Below are positions 27,185-35,346 of a stretch of DNA of 64,000 nt, piece after piece. Each line of letters begins with the position of its first letter. Within the stretch, counting starts at the first letter, position 1. Source of the DNA: Azoarcus sp031556475 (GTDB taxonomy: Bacteria > Pseudomonadota > Gammaproteobacteria > Burkholderiales > Rhodocyclaceae); NCBI GenBank assembly GCA_031556475.1, contig JAVBSY010000002.1:1-64000 (forward strand). Direction: 5' to 3'. Under the pieces are notes generated by a model, which was not told the origin of the DNA, ran no database searches, and worked only from the letters and a program-made list of their open reading frames with translations. Made by a program: the position numbers and the translations under genes.

Positions 27185-27190
27185 ATTATA
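27185..27190 (-). promoter_or_regulatory. -10 element of rnpB
   Basis: A perfect TATAAT on the minus strand lies seven bases before the predicted rnpB 5' end. The -35 region falls in the last codons of the upstream lipoprotein gene and is not close to TTGACA. Confidence 0.65.
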
Positions 27191-27198
27191 CGCGGACG

Positions 27199-27639
27199 TC
27201 ACTGCCCAGCGGTGGGTGCGGCAGGCGCGGCGGGCACGAAAGTCGGCGTGCCATCCTTCAAACGGAAACTGCCGACCAACTCCCCGGGCGGCTGGCCGCT
27301 GGGATTGTCCCAGTCCTGCACCAGACAACGTTGCGTGCTGGCGAGGTACCAGTGCTGCCCTTGGTGCAGCGCCCAAAGTTGATCGCCGGCAACGAATACA
27401 TCCATATCGGCCATCCGAGTCGAGCTTGGATGAATGGCGACACGCCTTTGGCATTGCGGCAGGCGCGATGCCACGATCGCCTGTTTCACGCTGTCATCCC
27501 AGAAGTACGTCTGCTCCCGCACCAGGATCAGCGCATGCTCCTTGCTTTCCATGGAATACGCGGTCGCGCTGTTCTCGCAGGCCGCAAGCACAGGCAGCAG
27601 GCCGAGGGCGATCAGATAACGCGACAGGCGAAATGGCAT
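27199..27639 (-). CDS. Small lipoprotein, unknown function
   Basis: The 146-residue product starts with a type II signal peptide whose lipobox LAAC puts the lipidated cysteine at residue 21. The mature part has two further cysteines (PQCQRR and TQRCLVQDW) that may form a disulphide, and ends with an alanine/proline tail. No known domain is evident. It follows pyrC by about 80 bases on the same strand, and the rnpB promoter starts inside its 3' end. A membrane-anchored periplasmic protein is all that can be claimed. Confidence 0.8.
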   Translation of the reverse strand: MPFRLSRYLIALGLLPVLAACENSATAYSMESKEHALILVREQTYFWDDSVKQAIVASRLPQCQRRVAIHPSSTRMADMDVFVAGDQLWALHQGQHWYLASTQRCLVQDWDNPSGQPPGELVGSFRLKDGTPTFVPAAPAAPTAGQ

Positions 27640-27721
27640 GACAGGCTCCTTCGTGACTTGGATCCGGCGTTCGCCGGCGCGCGCTTCATCCTTGCCCTAC
27701 ACTCCGGCTGCGCGCGCCAGC

Positions 27722-28771
27722 TCATGTACTCACTTTCCACGCCACCGTCTCTCCGGCCCGCAGCGGCACCAGCGGGTCGCCATCGAGGTAATCGTAGGAT
27801 TCGGGCACGGCCCACGTTTCACGCCGCAGGGTAATGGTATCGGCATTCGGCGCCAGCCCATAGAAAGCGGGACCGTTGAGACTGGCGAAGGCCTCCAGGC
27901 GATCCAGGACACCGGCGGCATCAAAGACCTCCGCGTAGAGTTCGATACCGACATCCGCCGTGTAACAACCCGCACAACCACAAGCCGCCTCTTTGGCGCC
28001 GCGTGCGTGCGGCGCCGAATCGGTGCCGAGGAAAAAACGCGGATTGCCCGAAGTCGCCGCCTCGACCAAGGCCTCACGGTGCGACTCGCGCTTGAGCACC
28101 GGCAGGCAATAGCGGTGCGGGCGAACGCCTCCGGCGAAAATGGCATTGCGATTGAGCAGCAGATGATGCGCAGTGATCGTTGCGGCGACATTGCTGCCCG
28201 CCGCGCGCACGAACTGCGCCGCCTCGGCGGTCGTGATGTGCTCGAACACCACTCTCAGCCCCGGGAAACGGCGCACCAGCGGCGACAATACGCGCTCGAT
28301 GAAGACCCGCTCGCGGTCGAACACGTCGACCTCGTCGCCGGTCACTTCACCATGCACGCACAGCACCAGACCGCACGCTTCCATGCGTTCCAGCACCGGA
28401 TAGATCTTGTCGACGGCAGTCACGCCAGCGTCGGAGTTGGTCGTGGCCCCGGCGGGATACAGCTTGGCCGCGACAATGCGGGCGCCATCGGGAAGGTCGG
28501 CGCGCGCATTGTCGATCTCGTCGGGCGGCGTGTTGTCGGTCAGATAAAGACTCATCAGCGGCTCGAAACGCCGGCCTGCCGGCACCGCCGCCATGATGCG
28601 TCCACGATACGCCAGCGCCTGCGCGACGGTCGCCACCGGCGGGCGCAGATTGGGCATCACCAGCGCACGGCCGAACGAACGCGCGGCATGCGCCACCGTG
28701 GTGGCCAGGGCGGCACCATCGCGCAGATGCAGATGCCAATCGTCGGGGCGGATCAGGGTGATCGAATGCAT
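27722..28771 (-). CDS. pyrC: Dihydroorotase
   Basis: PyrC closes carbamoyl-aspartate to dihydroorotate in pyrimidine synthesis. The 349 residues match the type II (E. coli-like) enzyme: the zinc ligands HLH at 13-15 (DWHLHLRDG), KLYPAGATTNS with the carbamylated lysine, CVHGEV, FEHITT, and FLGTDSAPHARGAKE with the catalytic Asp. A long antisense frame on the other strand is not real. Length is typical. Confidence 0.97.
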   Translation of the reverse strand: MHSITLIRPDDWHLHLRDGAALATTVAHAARSFGRALVMPNLRPPVATVAQALAYRGRIMAAVPAGRRFEPLMSLYLTDNTPPDEIDNARADLPDGARIVAAKLYPAGATTNSDAGVTAVDKIYPVLERMEACGLVLCVHGEVTGDEVDVFDRERVFIERVLSPLVRRFPGLRVVFEHITTAEAAQFVRAAGSNVAATITAHHLLLNRNAIFAGGVRPHRYCLPVLKRESHREALVEAATSGNPRFFLGTDSAPHARGAKEAACGCAGCYTADVGIELYAEVFDAAGVLDRLEAFASLNGPAFYGLAPNADTITLRRETWAVPESYDYLDGDPLVPLRAGETVAWKVST

Positions 28772-28799
28772 ATGGATTGTCTCTTATTGGTTTGGCCGA

Positions 28800-29684
28800 T
28801 TATAGGCCCTGGTCGCGCTCTTTTAGCGCCAGCGCACGGGTATAAAGCGCATTCTTCGGCATGCCGGTAATCGACGCCGCGAGGTGCGCCGCCGTCTTCA
28901 GCGGCAACTCGCCGAGCAGCAGTGCAAGCACGCGTTCGGCATTCGCATCCAGTCCCTCGGTTTTCGGCGCGCCGCTCACAGCAAGGACGAATTCGCCGCG
29001 CGAGCGGTCGGCGTCACCGGCAAACCACGCTTGCGCCTCGCCCAGAGGCAGGCGGACGATTTCCTCGTACAGCTTGGTCATTTCGCGCGCCACCAGCAGT
29101 TCGCGCTCCGCCCCAAGCTCGGCGGCGAGATCGGCCACACATTCGCACACCCGGTGCGGCGCTTCATAGAACACCAACGTCGCCTGCTCGTCGCGCAATG
29201 CACTCAAGGCCGCACGGCGGGCGGCGGATTTCGGCGGCAGAAAGCCGACGAAGCGAAAACCACCGGTGGCGAACCCTGCCACCGACAGGGCCGCCACCGC
29301 CGCGCAGGGCCCTGGCACCGGCACCACCGGGTAGCCGGCGGTGCGCACCCGCGCCACCGCGCGTGCCCCCGGATCGGATACCGCCGGCGTGCCAGCATCG
29401 CTGATCAACGCGATGCGGCGCCCTGCCGCGAGCCACTCGACAAGCTTCGCGGCAGCCTCCGCCTCGTTGTGCTCGTGTACCGCCATCAGCACCGTGCGGA
29501 TTCCATAAGCATCGAGCAGGCGCTGGCTGTGGCGCGTATCCTCGGCCGCGATCATGTCCACCTCGCGCAGCACCGCCAGCGCCCGCAAAGTGATATCGCG
29601 CAGATTACCGAGCGGCGTGGCCACCACATACAATGCCGGCGTTTTCGGCAGCGGCGGATCGCCGGCAACGGATAAATCGATCAT
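28800..29684 (-). CDS. rsmI: 16S rRNA (cytidine1402-2'-O)-methyltransferase
   Basis: RsmI methylates the ribose of C1402, the same nucleotide modified by RsmH in this window. From the ATG at 29684 it has 294 residues, with ALYVVATPLGNLRDITLRA, EDTRHSQRLL, SDAGTPAVSDPG and PVPGPCAAVAALSVAG. The ATG shares the palindrome CATG with the yraN start on the opposite strand, so the two genes begin inside each other and no ribosome site is obvious for rsmI. Confidence 0.95.
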   Translation of the reverse strand: MIDLSVAGDPPLPKTPALYVVATPLGNLRDITLRALAVLREVDMIAAEDTRHSQRLLDAYGIRTVLMAVHEHNEAEAAAKLVEWLAAGRRIALISDAGTPAVSDPGARAVARVRTAGYPVVPVPGPCAAVAALSVAGFATGGFRFVGFLPPKSAARRAALSALRDEQATLVFYEAPHRVCECVADLAAELGAERELLVAREMTKLYEEIVRLPLGEAQAWFAGDADRSRGEFVLAVSGAPKTEGLDANAERVLALLLGELPLKTAAHLAASITGMPKNALYTRALALKERDQGL

Positions 29685-30132
29685 GTTGAAAACGTTTCTG
29701 AAAACGCTCTGGAAAAGAAAAAACGAGGAACGGCAATCCGCGATTGTCGGTGCCGGCCATACCCTGGCGCAAGCCCGTGGCCGGCAGGCGGAAGCACTGG
29801 CGGAAGCGCACCTGGCCGCCCATGGCCTGCGCCCGCTTGCCCGCAACGCACGTTGCCGCGGCGGCGAGGTGGATTTGATCTGCCTCGATGGCGACACCGT
29901 GGTCTTCGTCGAAGTCCGCCTGCGCAACGACAAACGTTTCGGCAGCGCGGCCGACAGCATTGGCGTACGCAAGCAGCGCCGCATCGTACTCGCCGCCCGG
30001 CATTGGCTCCACGGCGAAGGCCGGCGACACGCAGCCCGCCCTTGCCGCTTCGATGCCGTGCTGTTCGACAACGCCGACATAACCGACACCGCCGGCATCG
30101 TCTGGCTGCGCGCCGCATTCGACGTTGCTTGA
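29683..30132 (+). CDS. yraN: YraN family (UPF0102) endonuclease-fold protein
   Basis: YraN proteins have a Holliday-junction-resolvase-like nuclease fold, but their role is unknown. The 149 residues carry GRQAEALAEAHLAAHG, ARNARCRGGEVDLICLDGD (with the nuclease-like E-V-D core), VVFVEVRLRND and KQRRIVLAARHWL. The N-terminus is about 25 residues longer than usual and basic. A later non-ATG start cannot be excluded. It heads yraN-diaA-dolP, the order known from enterics without lpoA. Confidence 0.88.
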   Translation: MLKTFLKTLWKRKNEERQSAIVGAGHTLAQARGRQAEALAEAHLAAHGLRPLARNARCRGGEVDLICLDGDTVVFVEVRLRNDKRFGSAADSIGVRKQRRIVLAARHWLHGEGRRHAARPCRFDAVLFDNADITDTAGIVWLRAAFDVA

Positions 30133-30237
30133 TGCATACCCTCGCACACCCTGTTTCACTCTACGAAACCGCCGCCACCGCGCTGCATGCTAGACTTCGA
30201 CCCCGACTTTTCGCGCCGAAACGCAGCATATTCCCAC

Positions 30238-30831
30238 ATGGATTTGATCGACCGCATTTCACGCCAATTCCAGGACAGCGCCCAGACCAAGCTCGCCGCG
30301 CTCGAACGGCTGGCGGAGCCGATTGCCCGCGCGGTGAAGACGATGACCGGCAGCCTGCTCGACAATGGCAAGATCCTTTCCTGCGGCAACGGCGGCTCAG
30401 CGGCGGACGCGCAACACTTCGCCGCCGAACTGGTCAATCGTTTCGAGATGGAACGTCCGCCGCTGGCGGCCGTGGCGCTGACGACCGACTCCTCGGCGCT
30501 GACCGCGATCGCCAACGATTACGATTTCGTCCAGGTGTTTTCCAAACAGGTGCGCGCGCTCGGCCAGCCCGGCGACGTCCTGCTCGCCATTTCGACCAGC
30601 GGCGGCTCACCCAATGTCGTCGCTGCCATCGAAGCCGCGCATGAACGGGAAATGCGCATCGTCGCACTCACCGGCAAGGGAGGCGGGCGCATCGGCGAGA
30701 TGCTCGCTGCGGACGATGTGCATATTTGTGTGCCGTCCGACCGCACCGCCCGCATCCAGGAAGTACACTTATTGGTTCTGCATTGCCTGTGCGACGGCAT
30801 CGACTGCCTGCTACTCGGAGGGGAAGACTGA
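30238..30831 (+). CDS. diaA: DiaA/GmhA-like SIS domain protein
   Basis: The 197-residue protein is one SIS (sugar isomerase) domain with CGNGGSAADAQHFAAELVNRFEMERP and STSGGSPNVVAAIEAAHE. It resembles both phosphoheptose isomerase and DiaA, the DnaA-binding initiator protein. The yraN-diaA-dolP context favours DiaA. The ATG at 30238 is chosen because MDLIDRISRQFQ is the usual start; 17 extra upstream codons are not conserved in my reading. Confidence 0.85.
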   Translation: MDLIDRISRQFQDSAQTKLAALERLAEPIARAVKTMTGSLLDNGKILSCGNGGSAADAQHFAAELVNRFEMERPPLAAVALTTDSSALTAIANDYDFVQVFSKQVRALGQPGDVLLAISTSGGSPNVVAAIEAAHEREMRIVALTGKGGGRIGEMLAADDVHICVPSDRTARIQEVHLLVLHCLCDGIDCLLLGGED

Positions 30832-30832
30832 A

Positions 30833-31585
30833 ATGAATCCGACCACCCACAAAGCTCACGATATGAAAAACCACGCCACGCGCCGCCGCGCGCCGCTTTT
30901 CGGCCTGCTGCTGCTCAGCCTGCTTTCCGTCGGCTCCACCGCCCTGCTGCAAGGCTGCGTGCCGGTCGTGGCAGGCGGCGCCGCGGTAGCCGGCGCGGTG
31001 ATCGTTTCCGATCGCCGCACCAACGGCGCCTACGTCGAGGACGAAGGCATCGAATGGAAAACGTCCAGCCGCCTGCGGGAACGCTTCGGCGACGCCATCC
31101 ACGTCAACGTCACCTCCTACAACCGCAATGTGCTGCTGACCGGCGAAGTGCCGAACGAAAACATCCGCAACGAAATCGGCACCATCGCCAGCAAGGTCGA
31201 AAACGTTCGCGGCATCGTCAACGAGGTGGCGATCGGTGGCAATTCCGCACTCAGCGCGCGTGCCAACGACTCCATGATCACCTCGAACATCAAGGCCCGC
31301 TTCATCGACTCCAACCGCTTCGCGGCCAATCACGTCAAGGTCGTGACCGAGGCGAACGTAGTCTTCCTGCTCGGCCTCGTCACACGCACCGAAGCCAATG
31401 ATGCCGCCGAAATCGCACGCACCAGCCAGGGCGTGAGCAAGGTGGTGCGCGTGTTCGAGTACGTCAGCGACAGCGAAGCGCGCCGTATCGACAATAAATC
31501 CGCCAACCAGCCCGCCTCCACCCAACCCGGCAGCAGCCGGCAACCCGCCAACGAGCCGGTCGCACAGCCGATGCCGGTGCGGTAA
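30833..31585 (+). CDS. dolP: DolP (YraP) dual BON-domain lipoprotein
   Basis: DolP is an outer-membrane lipoprotein that keeps the envelope intact in enterics. The 250-residue precursor has a signal peptide with lipobox LLQGC (Cys42) and two BON domains, around 75-145 (VNVTSYNRNVLLTGEVPNE) and 155-225 (VKVVTEANVVFLLGLVTR). A Ser/Pro/Gln-rich tail of about 30 residues follows. GGAGGGGAAG precedes the ATG at 30833; a second ATG at 30863 would still leave the signal peptide intact. The gene begins two bases after the diaA stop. Confidence 0.9.
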   Translation: MNPTTHKAHDMKNHATRRRAPLFGLLLLSLLSVGSTALLQGCVPVVAGGAAVAGAVIVSDRRTNGAYVEDEGIEWKTSSRLRERFGDAIHVNVTSYNRNVLLTGEVPNENIRNEIGTIASKVENVRGIVNEVAIGGNSALSARANDSMITSNIKARFIDSNRFAANHVKVVTEANVVFLLGLVTRTEANDAAEIARTSQGVSKVVRVFEYVSDSEARRIDNKSANQPASTQPGSSRQPANEPVAQPMPVR

Positions 31586-31599
31586 GGACCGCGGCAGCA

Positions 31600-31623
31600 C
31601 ACGGGGCCGCATGCGGCCCCGTG
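31600..31623. terminator. Palindromic hairpin between convergent dolP and mpl
   Basis: A perfect 24-bp palindrome of CACGGGGCCGCA and its complement lies 14 bases after the dolP stop and 27 bases from the mpl stop. T-richness on the plus side is modest (GTTTCAGTGGTTTTC). It probably terminates both transcripts. Confidence 0.65.
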
Positions 31624-31650
31624 CGTTTCAGTGGTTTTCGGTTATGGTCG

Positions 31651-33003
31651 TCAACTCGCCGCGCCCAGCGCGGCGAGCAGCTTCTGGTGCACGCCGCCGA
31701 AGCCGCCGTTGCTCATCACCAGTACATGATCGCCTGCGCGGGCGGCAAAAGCCACGTCGGCCACCAGCGCATCCAGGTCTTCATGGCAGTGCGCCTTGCC
31801 ACCCATCGGCGTAAGCGCACCGGCGACATCCCAGCCCAGGTTGGAGGCGTAGCAATACACCTCGTCGGCCAACGCCAGGCTTCCGGGCAGTTGCGCCTTC
31901 ATCACACCCAGCTTCATCGTGTTCGAACGCGGCTCCAGCACCGCCAGGATGCGCCCGGCCGGCTCACGCCGGCGCAGCCCTTCGACGGTCAGTGCGATTG
32001 CCGTCGGGTGGTGGGCGAAATCGTCGTAGACGGCAACGCCCCGCGCAACGCCGCGTAATTCCAAACGCCGCTTGATGCCCTCGAAACGGGCGAGGCTTGC
32101 CACCGCCTGCGCCGGCGCAACGCCCACGTGCCGCGCGGCGGCAATCGCGGCCAGCGCGTTTTCGCGATTGTGGCTACCGGCCAGTTGCAGCGCCGCACGG
32201 CCAACCTCGCTGTCGCCGTGGCTGAACACCGCCTGCGTATCGTCATCGCCTGCGGCGACGGACCAGGCAGCCGCGTCGTTGAACCATTCCAGTTCCGACC
32301 AACATCCGCGCGCCAATACGCGGCGCAGGCTGTCCTCACGTGCGTTGGCGATGATGCGCCCGCTCGCGGGCATCGTACGGACGAGGTGATGGAACTGGGT
32401 TTCGATCGCATCGAGGTCGGCAAAGATATCGGCATGATCGAATTCGAGATTGTTCAGGATCGCCGTGCGCGGGCGGTAATGCACGAATTTGGAGCGTTTG
32501 TCGCAGAACGCGGTGTCGTACTCATCCGCCTCGATGACGAAAAAGGGCGACGCGGTAAGCCGCGCCGACACGCCGAAATTCTTCGGCACCCCGCCGACGA
32601 GAAAACCGGGATTCAAACCGGCATCCTCCAACATCCAGGCAAGCAGCGCAGTGGTTGTCGTCTTGCCGTGCGTGCCCGCCACCGCCAACACCCAACGCCC
32701 GGCCAGCACGTGCTCGGCCAGCCACTGCGGACCGGACACATAGGGCAGGCCACGATCCAGGATCGCCTCCAGCAACGGGTTACCGCGTGAAATCGCGTTG
32801 CCGACAACGTACACATCCGCCCCCGAACCGAGTTGTGCCGGGTCGTAGCCTTCGACGAGGCCGATCCCTTGCTCCGTGAGCTGCGTGCTCATCGGCGGAT
32901 AAACGTTGGCGTCGCAACCGGTCACGGTGTGGCCGGCAGCGCGGGCGAGCAGCGCGACGCCGCCCATGAAAGTACCGCAGATACCGAGGATGTGGATGTG
33001 CAT
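31651..33003 (-). CDS. mpl: Murein peptide ligase
   Basis: Mpl reattaches recycled L-Ala-D-Glu-meso-DAP to UDP-MurNAc. At 450 residues it has the Mur-ligase layout, with GICGTFMGGVALLARAAGHTV at the start, GTHGKTTTTAL at 110-120, EADEYDTAFCDKRSKF (the Mpl-specific stretch) and DDFAHHPTAIALT. ATG at 33003 fits the family; upstream codons do not. It adds wall recycling to the de novo set in the dcw cluster. Confidence 0.97.
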   Translation of the reverse strand: MHIHILGICGTFMGGVALLARAAGHTVTGCDANVYPPMSTQLTEQGIGLVEGYDPAQLGSGADVYVVGNAISRGNPLLEAILDRGLPYVSGPQWLAEHVLAGRWVLAVAGTHGKTTTTALLAWMLEDAGLNPGFLVGGVPKNFGVSARLTASPFFVIEADEYDTAFCDKRSKFVHYRPRTAILNNLEFDHADIFADLDAIETQFHHLVRTMPASGRIIANAREDSLRRVLARGCWSELEWFNDAAAWSVAAGDDDTQAVFSHGDSEVGRAALQLAGSHNRENALAAIAAARHVGVAPAQAVASLARFEGIKRRLELRGVARGVAVYDDFAHHPTAIALTVEGLRRREPAGRILAVLEPRSNTMKLGVMKAQLPGSLALADEVYCYASNLGWDVAGALTPMGGKAHCHEDLDALVADVAFAARAGDHVLVMSNGGFGGVHQKLLAALGAAS

Positions 33004-33116
33004 GAAAGCTCCAGCGGCACGCCAGCCACCCACGGCTGGCGCGTGTAGAATGGCCGGCATTCTACCCGACAGCTCCTGCCTGCCTTTTGCGGGCACAGCC
33101 CTGCCTCCACATCCCG

Positions 33117-33725
33117 ATGCCGAATCGCCCCTCGCCTTCCCGACCCGGCGGCCTGCGCCGCGAAATCGCCGCCCTGGCCGCGCGCATGATGGCCGAGGAC
33201 GGCATTGCCGACTTCGGCTTCGCCAAACGCAAGGCCGCCCGCCAGTGCGGCGCCGGTGAAGGCGACGCCTTGCCGACCAATGCCGAGATCGAAGCCGAGC
33301 TGCGCGCCTGGCAGGCGCTCTACCAGGACGAGGAACAACCCGCACGGTTGCGCGAGATGCGTCGCGCCGCAGTGGAGGTGATGCGCCTGCTGTCGCCGTT
33401 TCGCCCCTACCTGAGCGGCGGCGCGCTGGACGGCACCGCCGGACGCTACTCGGAAGTGGAGATCGAGGCCTACCCGGAAAGCGCCAAGGAGGTGGAAATC
33501 TTCTTCCTCAACCAGAACTTCTCCTACGAGCACCGCGAACCGCGCCGCGCGCTGTCGCCCGCACCCGAAGCGGTGTTGGTGTTCGATTGGGACGAAGTAC
33601 CGGTGAGGCTGTCGCTGTTTCCTTCGGGCATCGAACGCTTCGGCCGCCGCAACCAGGAGCGCGCCCGGCTGGCCCAGGTCGAAGCGCTGCTGCAAGACGA
33701 CGCGCCACCGGACGATCCGGCATGA
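33117..33725 (+). CDS. Conserved protein, possibly nucleotidyltransferase-like
   Basis: The 202-residue product has a basic start (PNRPSPSRPGGLRREIAA), a helical middle and a segment LSGGALDGTAGRYSEVEIEAY followed by SAKEVEIFFL. The G-T-A-G turn and the following acidic strand pair loosely recall a nucleotidyltransferase fold (GS motif, then D-x-D), but this is only suggestive. Its stop overlaps the ATG of the thioredoxin gene (ATGA), so the two are translated together. I do not recognise a named family. Confidence 0.75.
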   Translation: MPNRPSPSRPGGLRREIAALAARMMAEDGIADFGFAKRKAARQCGAGEGDALPTNAEIEAELRAWQALYQDEEQPARLREMRRAAVEVMRLLSPFRPYLSGGALDGTAGRYSEVEIEAYPESAKEVEIFFLNQNFSYEHREPRRALSPAPEAVLVFDWDEVPVRLSLFPSGIERFGRRNQERARLAQVEALLQDDAPPDDPA

Positions 33726-34300
33726 CGCGCGGTGTACAGGCCGCCCTGATCGCTGTCGTCGTCGTCATCTCGGCCATGGCGGGGCATTTCGCCGGACGCA
33801 GCATGGCGCCGGATGCAGCCCCCATCGCCACCGTCCCGGCCAGGGAAGCCGTTGCGGCACTGTTTGCGCTCACCCTGCCGGACAGCGCGGGCACCCCCCA
33901 CGCGCTGGCGCAGTGGCAAGGGAAAATCGTCGTCGTCAATTTCTGGGCGACCTGGTGTCCGCCCTGCCGCGATGAAATCCCCGCCTTCGCGGCCGTCAGC
34001 CGCCGCTTGGCCGGCGAGCAGGTTCAGTTCATCGGCCTGAGCCTCGACTCAGCCGAAAACGTGCAGGCCTTCGCACAAGAATTCGACGTACCCTACCCAC
34101 TGCTGATCGCCTCCTACGACGTTCTCGGCCTTGTCGCCGCCACCGGCAATCCATCCCGGGCGCTGCCCTTTACCCTCATCGTCGATCGCCACGGCAAAAT
34201 TCGCCATACCGAGCTGGGCAGCTTGAACACAGCCGAACTAGAAGGCAAAATCCACCCACTTCTCGCGCAAGACGACCCGTCACCGAACACGCAGCGCTAG
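33722..34300 (+). CDS. TlpA-like membrane-anchored thioredoxin
   Basis: This 192-residue protein has an N-terminal membrane anchor (about 7-25) and one thioredoxin domain with WCPPC at 78-82 inside VVVNFWATWCPPC, plus the LPFTLIVDRHG segment bearing the cis-proline. Such TlpA/ResA relatives reduce periplasmic disulphides, for instance in cytochrome c maturation. No cytochrome genes are nearby, so the substrate is unknown. Start overlaps the preceding gene. Confidence 0.9.
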   Translation: MTRGVQAALIAVVVVISAMAGHFAGRSMAPDAAPIATVPAREAVAALFALTLPDSAGTPHALAQWQGKIVVVNFWATWCPPCRDEIPAFAAVSRRLAGEQVQFIGLSLDSAENVQAFAQEFDVPYPLLIASYDVLGLVAATGNPSRALPFTLIVDRHGKIRHTELGSLNTAELEGKIHPLLAQDDPSPNTQR

Positions 34301-34334
34301 ACAAAATGCTGCCAATTGCGGCAAACTTGCAGCC

Positions 34335-34835
34335 ATGATGCATTCAAAACGCAGCAAAAAGGCGGAGTCTGCATTGCCGCCGCAGGGACGGGTGCTGGTG
34401 CTGCACGGCCCGAATTTGAATTTGCTGGGCACGCGAGAACCGGAAATTTACGGGCGAACGTCGCTGGCGGACGTGCACGACGCGATGGAAGCCCGCGCTC
34501 GCGCCGACGGCGTATTGGTCGAATCCTTCCAAAGCAACCACGAAGGCCAGTTGATCGACCGCGCACAGGCCGCCGCGGCCGAAGGCATCGACTACATCAT
34601 CATCAATCCGGCCGGTTATACCCACACCAGTGTGGCCTTGCGCGACGCCTTGGCGGCGGTGGACATTCCCTATATGGAAGTTCACCTGTCCAACATCCAC
34701 GCCCGCGAGCCTTTCCGCCACCACTCGTATTTTTCCGACCGCGCCCTCGGCGTGATCTGCGGACTGGGCGCCTACGGTTACCTGGCCGCACTCGAATTCG
34801 TCCTCGCCCGCCTGCGAGAAACGAACAGCAACTGA
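34335..34835 (+). CDS. aroQ: Type II 3-dehydroquinate dehydratase
   Basis: AroQ dehydrates 3-dehydroquinate in the shikimate pathway. The protein has VLVLHGPNLNLLGTREPEIYG, ESFQSNHEGQLID, INPAGYTHTSVALRDAL, EVHLSNIHAREPFRHHS and ICGLGAYGY, the full set of type II motifs. From the ATG at 34335 it is 166 residues with a 14-residue extra basic N-terminus and no ribosome site. A GTG at about 34390 preceded by AGGGACGG would give the shorter, more usual form. It lies directly before accBC, a frequent arrangement. Confidence 0.95.
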   Translation: MMHSKRSKKAESALPPQGRVLVLHGPNLNLLGTREPEIYGRTSLADVHDAMEARARADGVLVESFQSNHEGQLIDRAQAAAAEGIDYIIINPAGYTHTSVALRDALAAVDIPYMEVHLSNIHAREPFRHHSYFSDRALGVICGLGAYGYLAALEFVLARLRETNSN

Positions 34836-34891
34836 TCGTCCAACCACGGCGGCGCGTCTTCTCGATGGCGCTGTCCCGCCCGGAGAACAGC

Positions 34892-35335
34892 ATGGATTTG
34901 CGCAAGCTCAAGAAACTCATCGACCTCGTTCAGGAATCGGGTATTTCCGAACTGGAAGTAACCGAAGGCGAAGAAAAAGTCCGTATCGCCAAATACCCCG
35001 CTCAGGTCCAGACCGCCTACGCGGCAGCCCCGGCGCCGATCATCTCGATTCCCACCGCGGCGGCGGCTGCCGAAGCCGCTCCCGCCAACGCGCTGCCCTC
35101 CGGCCACATCGTCAAGTCGCCGATGGTCGGCACCTTCTACCGCTCGTCCGCACCCGGCGCGAAACCGTATATCGAACTCGGCCAATCCGTTTCCTCCGGT
35201 GACACGCTGTGCATCATCGAGGCGATGAAACTGATGAACGAAATCGAGTCCGACGCCAGCGGCACGATCAAAGCCATCCTGGTCGAAAACGGCCAGCCGG
35301 TCGAATACGGCCAGCCCTTGTTCGTCATCGACTGA
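34892..35335 (+). CDS. accB: Biotin carboxyl carrier protein
   Basis: AccB carries the biotin of acetyl-CoA carboxylase. The 147 residues have an N-terminal helical region (MDLRKLKKLIDLVQESG), an Ala/Pro linker (about 45-70) and a C-terminal biotinyl domain with the modified lysine K113 in IEAMKLMNEI. The start at 34892 follows GGAG with a good spacing. It forms an operon with accC, 11 bases downstream. Confidence 0.97.
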   Translation: MDLRKLKKLIDLVQESGISELEVTEGEEKVRIAKYPAQVQTAYAAAPAPIISIPTAAAAAEAAPANALPSGHIVKSPMVGTFYRSSAPGAKPYIELGQSVSSGDTLCIIEAMKLMNEIESDASGTIKAILVENGQPVEYGQPLFVID

Positions 35336-35346
35336 AGCGGCCCGCC

